Positions 18,167 to 26,242 of a stretch of DNA of 64,000 bases are shown here, in pieces. The stretch is from Leifsonia poae. Lineage in GTDB: Bacteria; Actinomycetota; Actinomycetes; Actinomycetales; Microbacteriaceae. Position numbers and translations under genes: made by a program. Every line of letters starts with the position of its first letter. The stretch's first letter is position 1. Location of the stretch: positions 3,100,001 through 3,164,000 of the forward strand of contig NZ_JAIHLP010000002.1 of NCBI RefSeq assembly GCF_020009625.1, in the 5' to 3' direction. The notes under the pieces are model-generated. The model was not told the origin of the DNA, made no database searches, and saw only the letters and a list, made by a program, of their open reading frames with translations.

Positions 18167-18312
18167 GAACGTCATCCTTACTCGACTGTGAGTCGGTGCG
18201 CGGCGCGCACCATTCGCGAGAGTAGACCTCTGAGTTCTGCCACCACAAGAGGGGGTAGACGGTTCTGTCGCAGCTCGCGGTACGACGATCCGTCGGCGTC
18301 GGTTCCGCTCGG

Positions 18313-18318
18313 TACAGT
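18313..18318 (+). promoter_or_regulatory. -10 box of a probable leaderless promoter (GNAT gene)
   Basis: TACAGT ends 6 bp before the GTG of the acetyltransferase gene, which would put the transcription start on or next to the start codon. AAGGG directly touching the GTG is too close to act as a Shine-Dalgarno. The 158 bp between this gene and the divergent S53 gene otherwise hold only the promoters. Confidence 0.55.
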
Positions 18319-18324
18319 GAAGGG

Positions 18325-18861
18325 GTGATCGAGACCATTCGCACCGCCGTTCCGGCCGACGCCCCCGCTCTCGCCGGGGTGGCCGCCGCGACCTTCGCGC
18401 TCGCCTGCCCGCCGCACACCACGGAGGAAGCCAAGGCGCACTTCATCGCCACAGTGCTCTCCGAGGATCGTTTCGCCGACTATCTGGCCGACCCCGGTCG
18501 CGTTCTGGTGCTCGCCGAAAGTGAGGGCGAGGCGGTCGGGTACACCATGGTGAATCTGGGTGAGCCTGAGGACGGCGATGTGCGCGCCGCCATCCGCATC
18601 CGACCGACCAGCGAGCTCAGCAAATGCTACGTGCTGGCCGGGCACCACGGCGCCGGTGTCGCCGCCGGTCTCATGGCGGCGAGCCTGGATGCGGCAGCGG
18701 CGAGCGGCGCGCAGGGCATTTGGCTCGGCGTCAACGAGGAGAACGAGCGGGCGAAACGGTTCTACGCAAAGCACGGTTTCGAGCGGGTGGGTACGAAGCA
18801 ATTTCTCGTGGGCGGCCGCCTGGAGGACGACTGGGTGATGGAGCGTCCGCTGCCGCGATAG
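18325..18861 (+). CDS. GNAT family N-acetyltransferase
   Basis: A 178-aa acetyl-CoA-dependent transferase. The fold is visible from the N-terminal IRTAVPADAPALAGVAAATF, the strand-loop VLVLAESEGEAVGYTMV, motif A (LSKCYVLAGHHGAGVAAGLM, a slightly altered Q/RxxGxG/A loop) and motif B (IWLGVNEENERAKRFYAKHGFERVG). The acceptor (small molecule, peptide or ribosomal protein) cannot be predicted. It stands alone, divergent from the S53 peptidase, and ends 27 bp before the convergent oxidoreductase gene. Confidence 0.9.
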   Translation: MIETIRTAVPADAPALAGVAAATFALACPPHTTEEAKAHFIATVLSEDRFADYLADPGRVLVLAESEGEAVGYTMVNLGEPEDGDVRAAIRIRPTSELSKCYVLAGHHGAGVAAGLMAASLDAAAASGAQGIWLGVNEENERAKRFYAKHGFERVGTKQFLVGGRLEDDWVMERPLPR

Positions 18862-18888
18862 GCCGCGCCGGTGAGGCGCGGCAATCGG

Positions 18889-19857
18889 TCACCCTTCGGC
18901 GACTTTGAGCACGATCTTGCCGCGGGTGTGCCCCGTCTCGAGGGCGCGGTGCGCCGCCGCGACCTGTTCCAGGGCGAAGATCTGGTCGACGTGAACGCGC
19001 ACATTCGCCGACTCGAGGAGCCGGGCGATCACGGCGAGGGCGGTTCCGTCGGGGGAGACCGTGAAGTCGGTGTGCCGCATTCCGGCAGCGGCCGCGTCGG
19101 CTTCGAACGTCGACCAACTGCCGGTGGGCGCGTTGATGATCAGGCCGCCCGGGCGCAGCACCGAGAGGGAACGCGAACCGGTGTCGTCGTGCACATTGCC
19201 GATCAGGTCGATGACCACGTCCACGTCGCGCACGGCCCGTTCGAATCGCGTCGTTGTGTAGTCGACGACTTCGGCAGCACCCAGGGAGCGCAGCCACGGG
19301 AGGCGGGAGGTCGACGCCGTCGCGATCACGTGGGCGCCGAAGTATGACGCGAACTGCACCGCGAAATGGCCGACGCCGCCGCTGCCCGCGTGGATGAGCA
19401 TTCGCTGCCCCTCGTGCGCTTTCGCGACCTCGACGACCATGCCCCACGCCGTGAGCGCGGCCAGCGGCGCACCGGCCGCCTCGATGTGAGAGAGGGTGCT
19501 CGGCTTGCGAACCACGCTGAGGCTCGGCACCGACACGTATTCCGCGTAGCTGCCGCTGTACCGCGGCACCATGACCATGCCGAACACTTCGTCGCCCGGT
19601 TTGATCGGATGCGACCGGTACGGCGACTCGACGACGACCCCGCTGAAATCGTGGCCGAGCACGCTCGGAAAGCGGGGGATGGCGCCGAAGACGCCTCGAC
19701 CGACCCGGGTCTTCGCGTCGATCGGGTTGACCCCGGCCGCGACGACCTTCACCAGGAATTCGGCGTTGACGCGATCGGGCGTCGCGACCTCGGCGAGCCG
19801 GAAGGCGTCGGCGTCCCCGGCGTGTTCGAGAACCGCGGCCCGCATCGTCTTCTGCAT
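18889..19857 (-). CDS. NADP-dependent quinone-oxidoreductase-like enzyme (MDR superfamily)
   Basis: A 322-aa medium-chain dehydrogenase/reductase without the catalytic-zinc cysteines. It has the N-terminal GroES-like domain (NPIDAKTRVGRG, LGHDFSGVVVE, KPGDEVFGM) and a Rossmann domain with the dinucleotide loop HAGSGGVGHFAVQ. Such enzymes reduce quinones or enones with NADPH and often act in detoxification. ATG 19857 is supported by AGGGGA about 6 bp upstream. Monocistronic, divergent from the DUF998 gene. Confidence 0.88.
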   Translation of the reverse strand: MQKTMRAAVLEHAGDADAFRLAEVATPDRVNAEFLVKVVAAGVNPIDAKTRVGRGVFGAIPRFPSVLGHDFSGVVVESPYRSHPIKPGDEVFGMVMVPRYSGSYAEYVSVPSLSVVRKPSTLSHIEAAGAPLAALTAWGMVVEVAKAHEGQRMLIHAGSGGVGHFAVQFASYFGAHVIATASTSRLPWLRSLGAAEVVDYTTTRFERAVRDVDVVIDLIGNVHDDTGSRSLSVLRPGGLIINAPTGSWSTFEADAAAAGMRHTDFTVSPDGTALAVIARLLESANVRVHVDQIFALEQVAAAHRALETGHTRGKIVLKVAEG

Positions 19858-20024
19858 TTCGGTCCCCTCGTCGGTTGCCTCGTTCGGAGCTCGCCGCGGT
19901 TCGGGCCGTGCCGGCTTCGCGTCTCAGTCAATCCCGTCAATGATTCGCCGGTGTTACGCCGGCATCACCGCTTGTGAACATTCCGTTTCCGATACCCCAG
20001 GGTCGTTTCCAAGCCGGGCCTGGT

Positions 20025-20030
20025 TAGGAT
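20025..20030 (+). promoter_or_regulatory. Putative -10 box for the DUF998 gene
   Basis: TAGGAT, a TANNNT hexamer, lies 56 bp before the chosen GTG in the 229-bp divergent intergenic region. An imperfect inverted repeat CGGTG (19949-19953) / CACCG (19966-19970) lies further upstream. No strong -35 is visible. Confidence 0.3.
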
Positions 20031-20086
20031 GCTGCAGCGGCTCCCGTTCGTCGAGGCCGCGACCCGAATCGATGTGAGGAGTGCCG

Positions 20087-20824
20087 GTGACCCGACCGCG
20101 TGATCCCGGCGCGCCCCGACTGCTGCGCATCGTGCGGCAGCCGTTCGCTGCCCCGGTGCTCGCTCGCGGTTGGCAGCGTGCTGTTCCGGCACTGCTGGCG
20201 ATCGGCACGGTGGCGGTGCTGGGCGGCCTCACGATCATCTGGGCCGCGCGGCTCACGGTTCCCTATCCCGTGTACGTCAGTGAGCTCGGGGCGCGCGGCG
20301 CGCCGACCGCGACTCCGTTCGCCGTTGCGCTGCTGTGCATCGCGGCGGGCGGGTTGGCGATCGCGCTGGCCAGCGGGCATATCCGTTCGGCCGCTCCGGT
20401 GCTCGGTCGCTGGGCGCCCGCCCTGACGCTCGGGTTCGCGGGGCTCTGCTTCGTTCTGGCCTCCCAGGTGACCTGCACCGCGTACTGTCCGGTGCCGATC
20501 ATCGATCCGCGGTCGACCGCGCAGGATCTGGTGCACACCGTGAGCGCCGTGCTCGGTTTCGCCGCCGCTTGCTACGCCATGCTGCAGGTCGCTTTCGCCG
20601 CCGCGCTGCCCAGGGTCGCCCGGTTCTCGCTCGTGTGCTGCTTCGCGGTGGCCGCGATCACGATCGCGGGCGGGCTCCTCGCGCTCGTGCATGTGGCGAC
20701 GGATGTCGGGGCGTGGCTGGAGCTCAGCGGCACGACGGTGGCGATCGCCTGGCTCGCCGTGTATGGTCTGACGCTCGTGCGCATCCCACCGGGTGTCGGC
20801 CCGTCCCGTTCCGTCTCGGGCTGA
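20087..20824 (+). CDS. DUF998 family membrane protein
   Basis: A 245-aa integral membrane protein with about six hydrophobic helices and the DUF998 arrangement: first helix followed by a short loop with Tyr/Pro (TVPYPVYVSELGARG), a loop with paired Cys (TCTAYCPVP) and a His-containing later helix (LVHVATDVG). Function is unknown. GTG 20087 is preferred over GTG 20081 because GAGGAG lies 5 bp before it. No operon partner; the next gene is convergent. Confidence 0.75.
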   Translation: MTRPRDPGAPRLLRIVRQPFAAPVLARGWQRAVPALLAIGTVAVLGGLTIIWAARLTVPYPVYVSELGARGAPTATPFAVALLCIAAGGLAIALASGHIRSAAPVLGRWAPALTLGFAGLCFVLASQVTCTAYCPVPIIDPRSTAQDLVHTVSAVLGFAAACYAMLQVAFAAALPRVARFSLVCCFAVAAITIAGGLLALVHVATDVGAWLELSGTTVAIAWLAVYGLTLVRIPPGVGPSRSVSG

Positions 20825-20846
20825 GCCGGAACGGCCAGCTCGGGGC

Positions 20847-20898
20847 TGCTCAGGCCGGCTCAAGCCTGCTCAGGCCGGCTCAAGCCCGCTCAGGCCGG
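20847..20898. repeat. 20-bp tandem repeat at a convergent gene end
   Basis: About 2.6 copies of TGCTCAGGCCGGCTCAAGCC (20847-20866, 20867-20886, partial 20887-20898). The third, partial copy contains the stop codon of the leftward YqaJ-like gene. Each unit contains GGCT-CA-AGCC and GGCCGGC palindromes, so it may fold in RNA and serve as a terminator for the two convergent genes. Confidence 0.7.
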
Positions 20899-21546
20899 CG
20901 GTGCGGTGCTGCGCTGCAGCACGCCGATCAGGTCGGCGGCGAGGCCGAGCAGTTTGGCGATCTCCGCGTCGTCGCGGTCGACCCACCGGCACTGAGGCTC
21001 GTCGTGCATCGGAATGAAGTCGATATGCTGCTCCCACACGAACAGGGTGCGCTCGGCGCCGAGGACGTACTGTTGCCACCAGATCTGCCGCAGGTAGTTG
21101 CGCGGGATGCTGCGAAACTCTTTGTTCGTGGTCTTGATCTCGGCGAGCTCCAGACGGCCGTTGATGCGCATCCCGAGGCCGTCGGGTGTCGCGAGGTGCC
21201 GCCGGTCGCGTGCGGCATGGAACAGAGCGTCGCTCGGGTGGATGCCGTGGGTCGCCGCGACCCACGCGGCGATCTCCGGTTCGCGTTGGCGCCCGTGCTG
21301 CGTGTAGACATTGCCGCTGAAGCCGGTTCCGTGGAGTTTGTCGTAGGCGGCGCTCTGCACCGAGCGTGGCGTGGAGAGCTTCGCCACGTCGGTGGCCGTG
21401 ATTCCGCGGCTGCGGGCGCGCAGCCAGGCCACGCGGTCGCTTGAGTGGGCGACGACGCGGCTCAGATGGTCGGGTTCCGGGCGGGGGAGCGTCTCAAGCG
21501 GGTGCGATGCCGGTTCCACGAGGGGGAGCAAACGGGCATCGGGCAT
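20890..21546 (-). CDS. YqaJ-like exonuclease-fold protein
   Basis: A 218-aa protein with the lambda-exonuclease/YqaJ layout: RARSRGITATDVAKL near 45 (a variant of the R-x-x-IGASD helix), Glu in RQREPEIAAW, LATPDGLG (catalytic Asp), LAEIKTTNKEF (catalytic E-x-K) and YLRQIWWQQYVLG. Phage relatives degrade one DNA strand for single-strand annealing. Here no annealing protein or phage gene is nearby, so it looks like a domesticated chromosomal member. CAGAAT lies 6 bp before the ATG, a possible leaderless promoter. Confidence 0.72.
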   Translation of the reverse strand: MPDARLLPLVEPASHPLETLPRPEPDHLSRVVAHSSDRVAWLRARSRGITATDVAKLSTPRSVQSAAYDKLHGTGFSGNVYTQHGRQREPEIAAWVAATHGIHPSDALFHAARDRRHLATPDGLGMRINGRLELAEIKTTNKEFRSIPRNYLRQIWWQQYVLGAERTLFVWEQHIDFIPMHDEPQCRWVDRDDAEIAKLLGLAADLIGVLQRSTAPPA

Positions 21547-21565
21547 GCTCCCATTCTGCCGCGCC

Positions 21566-22624
21566 TCAGAGGGTGCTGCCGTACCCCACGCCCACCGCGC
21601 CGAGCTGGCGGCGGGCCTCGTCGATGGTGGCCAGTGTGCCGATCGCCTCGTCGAGCGGGTGCAGCGGCGAGTCGGTGAGTCCAGCCATCACGAAGCGTGC
21701 GAGCGCGGCGGCCTCGTAGACCATCCCTTCACGCCCGGGGCGCTGGTAGGGGTCGATCCAGTAGGCCGCCTGTGCGCCGTCGGCGCGGAAGAAGCGCAGA
21801 CCGCTGGCCGACCAGAACGGGCTGTCGGTCTCGACACGTCCGGCCCAGCCGTTGATCGTTGCCAGCGAGGGGGTCGCCGCCTTCAGCCCGGTGCTCAGCA
21901 GGGCTTGGGCTCCGGTGGTGGTGGAGAGGATGAGGGCCGCCTGCTCGTCGACGCCGCTCGGCGCCAGGCTGCCGGTGGCCAGAACGCTCGCCGGCGACCC
22001 GAGGGCGAAGGAGGCCCACGAGACCACGTAGACGCCGAGGTCGAGGAGGGCGCCGCCGGCGAGCGCCGGGTCGAAGAGGCGGCTTGTCGGGTCGTAGGGC
22101 GCGGACCCCCCGAAGTCGGCGGTGACCACCCGTAGTTCGCCGAACGCGCCGTCGTCGAGCAGCTGCCGCACGATGTCGGTTTGCGGGAGGTAGCGCGTCC
22201 ACATGGCCTCCATCGCGAACACCCCGGCAGCGCGGGCGGCGTCGGCGATGAGCCGGGCCTCCGCGGCGTTCGCTGCGAGGGGCTTCTCGACGAGCACGTG
22301 CTTTCCGGCGGCGATGGCCAGCAACGCCAATTCGGCGTGCTGGGTGTGCGGGGAAGCGACGTATACGACGTCGACATCGGGGTCGGCCACGAGTTGGTCG
22401 TAGGAGCCGTATGCGCGTTCGACGCCGTGGGCGGCCGCGAAGGCCGTGGCCCGTTCGAGTGAGCGGGAGCCGGCAGCGACGACCCGTTGACCTGAGTGCT
22501 TGTGCAGCGCATCAGTGAAGTCCGCGGCGATCGCACCCGGGGCGAGCACGCCCCAGCGCAGCGCGGGCGCGTCTTCGGGGTCGGGATGGCGCGGGTCGGG
22601 CAGGGTGTCGAAGGCGCGGGTCAT
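21566..22624 (-). CDS. Gfo/Idh/MocA family NAD(P)-dependent oxidoreductase
   Basis: A 352-aa two-domain oxidoreductase. The N-terminal Rossmann segment (WGVLAPGAIAADFTDAL) has an altered nucleotide loop, GAIAA at the usual GxGxxG. The catalytic EKP motif is in HVLVEKPLAANAAEA, followed by EAMWTRYLPQ, the motif of the dihydrodiol/glucose-fructose oxidoreductase branch. The C-terminal beta-sheet domain starts with LRVVTADFGG. ATG 22624 was chosen because the upstream codons are not conserved; CAGACT lies 6 bp before it. It probably oxidises a sugar or polyol. It is downstream of but not tightly linked to the ThuA gene (263-bp gap). Confidence 0.87.
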   Translation of the reverse strand: MTRAFDTLPDPRHPDPEDAPALRWGVLAPGAIAADFTDALHKHSGQRVVAAGSRSLERATAFAAAHGVERAYGSYDQLVADPDVDVVYVASPHTQHAELALLAIAAGKHVLVEKPLAANAAEARLIADAARAAGVFAMEAMWTRYLPQTDIVRQLLDDGAFGELRVVTADFGGSAPYDPTSRLFDPALAGGALLDLGVYVVSWASFALGSPASVLATGSLAPSGVDEQAALILSTTTGAQALLSTGLKAATPSLATINGWAGRVETDSPFWSASGLRFFRADGAQAAYWIDPYQRPGREGMVYEAAALARFVMAGLTDSPLHPLDEAIGTLATIDEARRQLGAVGVGYGSTL

Positions 22625-22804
22625 CGTCTCAGTCTGCCGTAGGCGCAAATGCGTGCAAAACAATGGGATCGGGCCGCTTTCGCTTGACCTCCTGAAGGGC
22701 CGCTCATAGGGTTAAAGAACCTAGAGCATGAAAGCACTAGGCGGGGCGCGTGGTGGTCCCCCGCATCGTTCCACGCGTCCCAATGGCGCCACCCGAGCGA
22801 CACC

Positions 22805-22842
22805 GGGTGTGCGGGTCTGGCCTTCCGCCGACCCGCACGCCC
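22805..22842 (-). terminator. Hairpin terminator of the ThuA operon
   Basis: 13-bp stem (22805-22817 with 22830-22842, one G-T wobble) around a 12-nt loop; the core is GTGCGGGTC/GACCCGCAC. It lies about 45 bp beyond the ThuA stop on the minus strand. It lacks a long U tract, so termination efficiency is uncertain. The remainder of the 22625-22887 gap shows only short inverted repeats (CCTAG...CTAGG). Confidence 0.5.
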
Positions 22843-22887
22843 ACCCGTGCTCGTGCGCACCCGTGCTCACGCCCATCCGTTCCGCGG

Positions 22888-23619
22888 CTATGCGGGCTGC
22901 GGGTTCGAGACCTCCGGAACGGTGCGCGCGCCGGTTACGGGAGCAGCCCAGCGCACCCCGTTGGCGAGCACGCGGCGCACCTGCGGGTGGAAGTACACCG
23001 GGTACTCCTGGTCGCCGGGGCTGAAGTAGAAGATCTTGCCGCGGCCCCGGGTGAACGTGACACCCGAACGGAACACCTCGCCGCCGGTGAACGAGCTGAT
23101 GAACACCAGGTCATCCGGAGTCGGGATGTCGAAGAACTCGCCGTACATCTCTTGCGCCTCGATGACGATCGGCTGCTCGACACCCTCGGCGATGGGATGC
23201 GTCGGGGCGACGTTCCAGACGAGCTCGCGTTCGCCGCCCTCCGGGTTGCGCCAGCGGAGCGAGCAGGTCGTGCCCAGCAGTCGGATGAAGATCTTCGAGA
23301 AGTGGCCGGAGTGCAACACGATGAGGCCCATGCCTCCCAGCACGTGCTGTCGCACCCGCTCGACGACCGCGTCGGAGACCTGGTCGTGGGCGATGTGTCC
23401 CCACCACAGCAGCACATCCGTGTCGGCGAGCACCTCCTCGGTGAGCCCGTGGTCGGGGTCGGCGAGGGTGGCGGTGCGGATGCGCGCATCCGCACCGAGC
23501 AGCTCGCCGAGACCGTCGGCGATGGCACCGTGGATTCCGGCGGGGTAGACGGCCGCGATGGCGGGCTGGGTGGTCTCGTGGACCCCCTCGTTCCAGACGG
23601 TGACGCGCAGTGCGCTCAT
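22888..23619 (-). CDS. ThuA-domain (trehalose-utilisation-like) protein
   Basis: A 243-aa ThuA/class-I-amidotransferase-like protein. It begins [11 protein letters not shown], has [19 protein letters not shown] and the nucleophile-elbow-like [11 protein letters not shown] where glutaminases carry Cys, then [12 protein letters not shown] and [16 protein letters not shown]. In Sinorhizobium ThuA works with the Gfo/Idh enzyme ThuB in trehalose catabolism through 3-keto sugars; here a Gfo/Idh gene lies 3 bp upstream. The reaction in this organism is inference. Start ATG 23619 follows the upstream stop directly. Confidence 0.88.
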   Translation of the reverse strand: MSALRVTVWNEGVHETTQPAIAAVYPAGIHGAIADGLGELLGADARIRTATLADPDHGLTEEVLADTDVLLWWGHIAHDQVSDAVVERVRQHVLGGMGLIVLHSGHFSKIFIRLLGTTCSLRWRNPEGGERELVWNVAPTHPIAEGVEQPIVIEAQEMYGEFFDIPTPDDLVFISSFTGGEVFRSGVTFTRGRGKIFYFSPGDQEYPVYFHPQVRRVLANGVRWAAPVTGARTVPEVSNPQPA

Positions 23620-23622
23620 GGT

Positions 23623-24780
23623 TCAGGCTTCTTTCCGGGTCGGTTCTGGGGTGGTTCCGGGGGCGAGGACGACCTCGGCTCCGTGGGCGGCCGACTCGTA
23701 GGCCGCGTCGATGATGCGGGCGCGCTCGAGCGCGATCGACCCGTCGTAGTGTTCCCAATTGGCCGTGTCGGCCACGTGGTCGAGGAACGTCTCGACGACC
23801 GCCGTGTGGCCGCGACCGGGGTCGGCCTCGACGGTGATGTCCGAGGTGTTCTCGTTGTCGCCGGTGAAGAGCGTCAGCTCGCCCACGGCGGCGTTGTCGA
23901 CCACGCGCAGCTCGGCGCCGCCCTCGGTTCCGTAGATGGTGATGCCGAATTCGTCTCCGGCGGGTCGGTAGCTGGCCCAGCTCGTCTCGAGCACCAGGGA
24001 GCCGCCGCCTTCCAGGCGCAGGAGCAGGCTCGCCAGGTCTTCGACTTCGTACGCGGAGCCGACCTGCTGCTTGACGTCGCCGCCGGACGCCGCCCCGCCT
24101 CGGCCCCGCACCCCGAGCTCGGAGTGAGTGACGGCCGAGACGGCGGTCACGCGGGGTTCGCCGAACAGGTGCAGGGCGTAGTCGAGCACGTGCACGCCGA
24201 TGTCGATGAGGGGGCCGCCGCCGGCCATCTCGCGGTTGGTGAACCAGCTTCCGAGCGCGGGGATGCCTGACCGACGCAGCCAGGTGGCGCGGCCGTGGTA
24301 GGGCCGGCCGATGGTGCCGGCGTCGATGGCGGCCTTGAGGGCCTCGATGTCACCGCGGCGGCGGTGGTTGAAGGCGACCTCCAGGACGCGCCCGCTCTCG
24401 TGCGCGGCATCCACCATCGCCTGGGCCTCGGTGGCGCTGCGCGCGATCGGCTTCTCGCTGAGCACGTGGATGCCGGCCTGCAGGGCGCCGACCGCGATCG
24501 GGGCGTGCAGGAAGGTGGGCACGGCGACGCTGACCACGTCGACGTCACCATCGGCGACGAGGTCTTTCCAATCGCGGTAGCGGCGGGTGACCCCGTACTT
24601 GTCACCGATGGCGGCGCGGGGCTCGTCTTCCATTCCGGCGATCGCGACGAGGTCGACGCCGGGCAGCTCGGCGTAGGCTTGCATGTGCTGCTGTCCGGCC
24701 CAGCCGAGGCCGATGACACCGGCTCGGATGGTTCCGGTCGCTGCGGGGCCGGGGTCTGTCGGGAGGGGTGTGTTGGTCAT
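23623..24780 (-). CDS. Gfo/Idh/MocA family oxidoreductase (ThuB-like context)
   Basis: A 385-aa NAD(P)-dependent sugar oxidoreductase. Rossmann loop GVIGLGWAGQQHMQAY, catalytic EKP in HVLSEKPIARSATEA, AFNHRRRGDI, then the conserved GGGPLIDIGVHVLDYALH with the catalytic Asp and His. It likely oxidises a hydroxyl of a glycoside or cyclitol. It is cotranscribed with the ThuA-like gene (3-bp gap), as in thuAB loci. The promoter region contains a LacI-type palindrome. CTTTCGG-type sequence, not a strong Shine-Dalgarno, is seen before the ATG. Confidence 0.9.
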   Translation of the reverse strand: MTNTPLPTDPGPAATGTIRAGVIGLGWAGQQHMQAYAELPGVDLVAIAGMEDEPRAAIGDKYGVTRRYRDWKDLVADGDVDVVSVAVPTFLHAPIAVGALQAGIHVLSEKPIARSATEAQAMVDAAHESGRVLEVAFNHRRRGDIEALKAAIDAGTIGRPYHGRATWLRRSGIPALGSWFTNREMAGGGPLIDIGVHVLDYALHLFGEPRVTAVSAVTHSELGVRGRGGAASGGDVKQQVGSAYEVEDLASLLLRLEGGGSLVLETSWASYRPAGDEFGITIYGTEGGAELRVVDNAAVGELTLFTGDNENTSDITVEADPGRGHTAVVETFLDHVADTANWEHYDGSIALERARIIDAAYESAAHGAEVVLAPGTTPEPTRKEA

Positions 24781-24834
24781 GCCGGTCCTTTCGGTTCGGT
24801 TGGAGCGGTGGACGAAGTGGGACGAGGGGGAGCG

Positions 24835-24850
24835 ATCGAAACGATTCGAT
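24835..24850. promoter_or_regulatory. LacI-type operator upstream of the Gfo/Idh-ThuA operon
   Basis: ATCGAA-ACGA-TTCGAT is a perfect 6-4-6 inverted repeat centred on CG, the style of LacI/GalR operators. It lies 55 bp before the ATG at 24780 on the minus strand, between that gene and the ROK regulator. It implies a separate regulated promoter for the two-gene operon. The cognate regulator is unknown; the ROK gene is adjacent and LacI genes lie at 41043 and 63655. Confidence 0.55.
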
Positions 24851-24888
24851 TGATGCGACGCTCTCAGGGTGGGGTGCCGGCGGACGGG

Positions 24889-26100
24889 TCAGCGTGCGAG
24901 TGGACCGGGCGGTCCCGCGACGTGGAGGTCGGAGTCGGAGTCGGGGTCGAGTGCGTGCTGGATGACCATGATCGCCGCGCCGAGGACGCCGCCGTTCTCG
25001 CCGGCCTGCGACTGCGTGATCGTGAGGTATTGCGTCGCGAGCGGAGTGGAGCGCTGGTAGACGACCTCGCGCACGCCTGCCAGGAGCTGTTCGCCCACGC
25101 GCGAGAGGCTGCCGCCCACCACCACGACGGAGGGGTTGAGCAGATTCACGCAGGTGGCGACGACTTCGCCGAGGTCGCGCCCGGCCTGGCGGATGGCCTG
25201 CAGCACCGCAGGGTTGCCGGTGCGGGCGAGGGTCACGACGTCGTCACTGGTGGTGGCGGGGATGCCGATCGCGGTCAATGTTCTGGCGATGGCGGGCCCG
25301 CTGGCCAGAGCCTCGAGGTCGGCATCTTGTGCTCCGTGGCTCGGGGTGTCGGTGCCGAACGGAACACGAACGTGGCCGAGATCGCCGGCGGAGCCCTGCG
25401 CGCCGCGCTGCAGCCGCCCACCGTTGATGATGCCGGCGCCGATTCCGGTCGCCACCTTCACGAAGAGCAGGTCGGATTGGTCGGGCCAGCTCGTGGCGTG
25501 CTCGCCGAGCGCGAGGAGGTTCACATCGTTGTCGACGAGCACCGGAACGTCGAAGGTTCTGCGCACCTGGGCGGGGATGTCGAAGCGGTCCCAGCCGGGC
25601 ATGATCGGTGGGTTGACGGGCGTTCCGGTGGAGTGCTCCACGGGGCCGGGAACGCCCACGCCGACGCCGATGAGGTCGCCGATGGGCCGTTTCGATTCTG
25701 CGAACAGTGCGCGCGCCGTACTGAGGGCCCAGTCGAGTACGGCCTCTGGACCGTCGGCGATGAGGATGCGGCGCGACTCACTGTGCAGGATGTTCGCGGC
25801 GAGGTCCGCGATCGCAACCACCCCGTGCGTCGCCCCCAGGTCGATCGCGATCACCACGCGCGAGCTGGGGTTGAAGGCGATGCGGGCGGGCGGTCGGCCG
25901 CCGGTGGAGACGTCGTCGCCGGCCGGGGCGACGAGCCCGGTGGCGGTGAGGCTGTCGATGCGCACGGCGATGGTGGACCGGGCGAGCCCGGTGAGCTCCG
26001 CAAGCTGGGCGCGCGTGCGGGGAACGCCGTCGCGCAGGATCGAGAGCAGGGGGGCCGCATCCGGGGCGACGAGCGACGGCTCGCGCGCGCTGTCGGTCAT
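24889..26100 (-). CDS. ROK family transcriptional regulator
   Basis: A 403-aa regulator with an N-terminal winged-helix (LLSILRDGVPRTRAQLAELTGLARSTIAVRI) and a ROK sugar-kinase-like domain (VVIAIDLGATHGVVAIADL; DNDVNLLALGEH; GIGAGIINGGRL). Unlike most ROK proteins the His/Cys zinc cluster after LGHVRV is missing: the segment between LGHVRV and LEALASG contains no Cys. ATG 26100 was selected because the 12 codons upstream are not conserved. Divergent from the isomerase operon, which it is positioned to control in response to a sugar. Confidence 0.9.
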   Translation of the reverse strand: MTDSAREPSLVAPDAAPLLSILRDGVPRTRAQLAELTGLARSTIAVRIDSLTATGLVAPAGDDVSTGGRPPARIAFNPSSRVVIAIDLGATHGVVAIADLAANILHSESRRILIADGPEAVLDWALSTARALFAESKRPIGDLIGVGVGVPGPVEHSTGTPVNPPIMPGWDRFDIPAQVRRTFDVPVLVDNDVNLLALGEHATSWPDQSDLLFVKVATGIGAGIINGGRLQRGAQGSAGDLGHVRVPFGTDTPSHGAQDADLEALASGPAIARTLTAIGIPATTSDDVVTLARTGNPAVLQAIRQAGRDLGEVVATCVNLLNPSVVVVGGSLSRVGEQLLAGVREVVYQRSTPLATQYLTITQSQAGENGGVLGAAIMVIQHALDPDSDSDLHVAGPPGPLAR

Positions 26101-26164
26101 GAGGACATTGAAGCACAGGGTTGCTCGACGATCCAAAGGCTGTTTTCATGAAGTGACCTTTTGA

Positions 26165-26192
26165 TTGACAATCGACAGAAGTCTGCTTGAAT
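26165..26192 (+). promoter_or_regulatory. Promoter of the isomerase/Gfo-Idh operon
   Basis: A perfect -35 TTGACA (26165-26170), 16-bp spacer, and -10-like TTGAAT (26187-26192) in an unusually AT-rich patch of the 142-bp divergent region. The predicted start near 26199 falls inside the operator described next. An imperfect inverted repeat (CAAAGG ... CCTTTTG) just upstream may bind the ROK protein. Confidence 0.6.
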
Positions 26193-26209
26193 GGTGAGAG
26201 CGCTCCACC
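26193..26209. promoter_or_regulatory. LacI-type operator at the operon start site
   Basis: GGTG-A-GAGCGCTC-CACC: a perfect 8-bp GAGCGCTC palindrome (26198-26205) flanked by matching GGTG/CACC arms with one extra A. TGAGAGCGCTC is a typical core of LacI-family operators for sugar genes. It sits immediately downstream of the -10, over the expected transcription start, a position that would block transcription. Confidence 0.6.
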
Positions 26210-26242
26210 GCGCGATCCAAGAATCACTCGACGAGGAGAACC

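Noticed and set aside
22750..24270. 506-codon plus-strand frame opposite ThuA and Gfo/Idh
   Set aside because: Shadow of two clear leftward genes, no recognisable domain.
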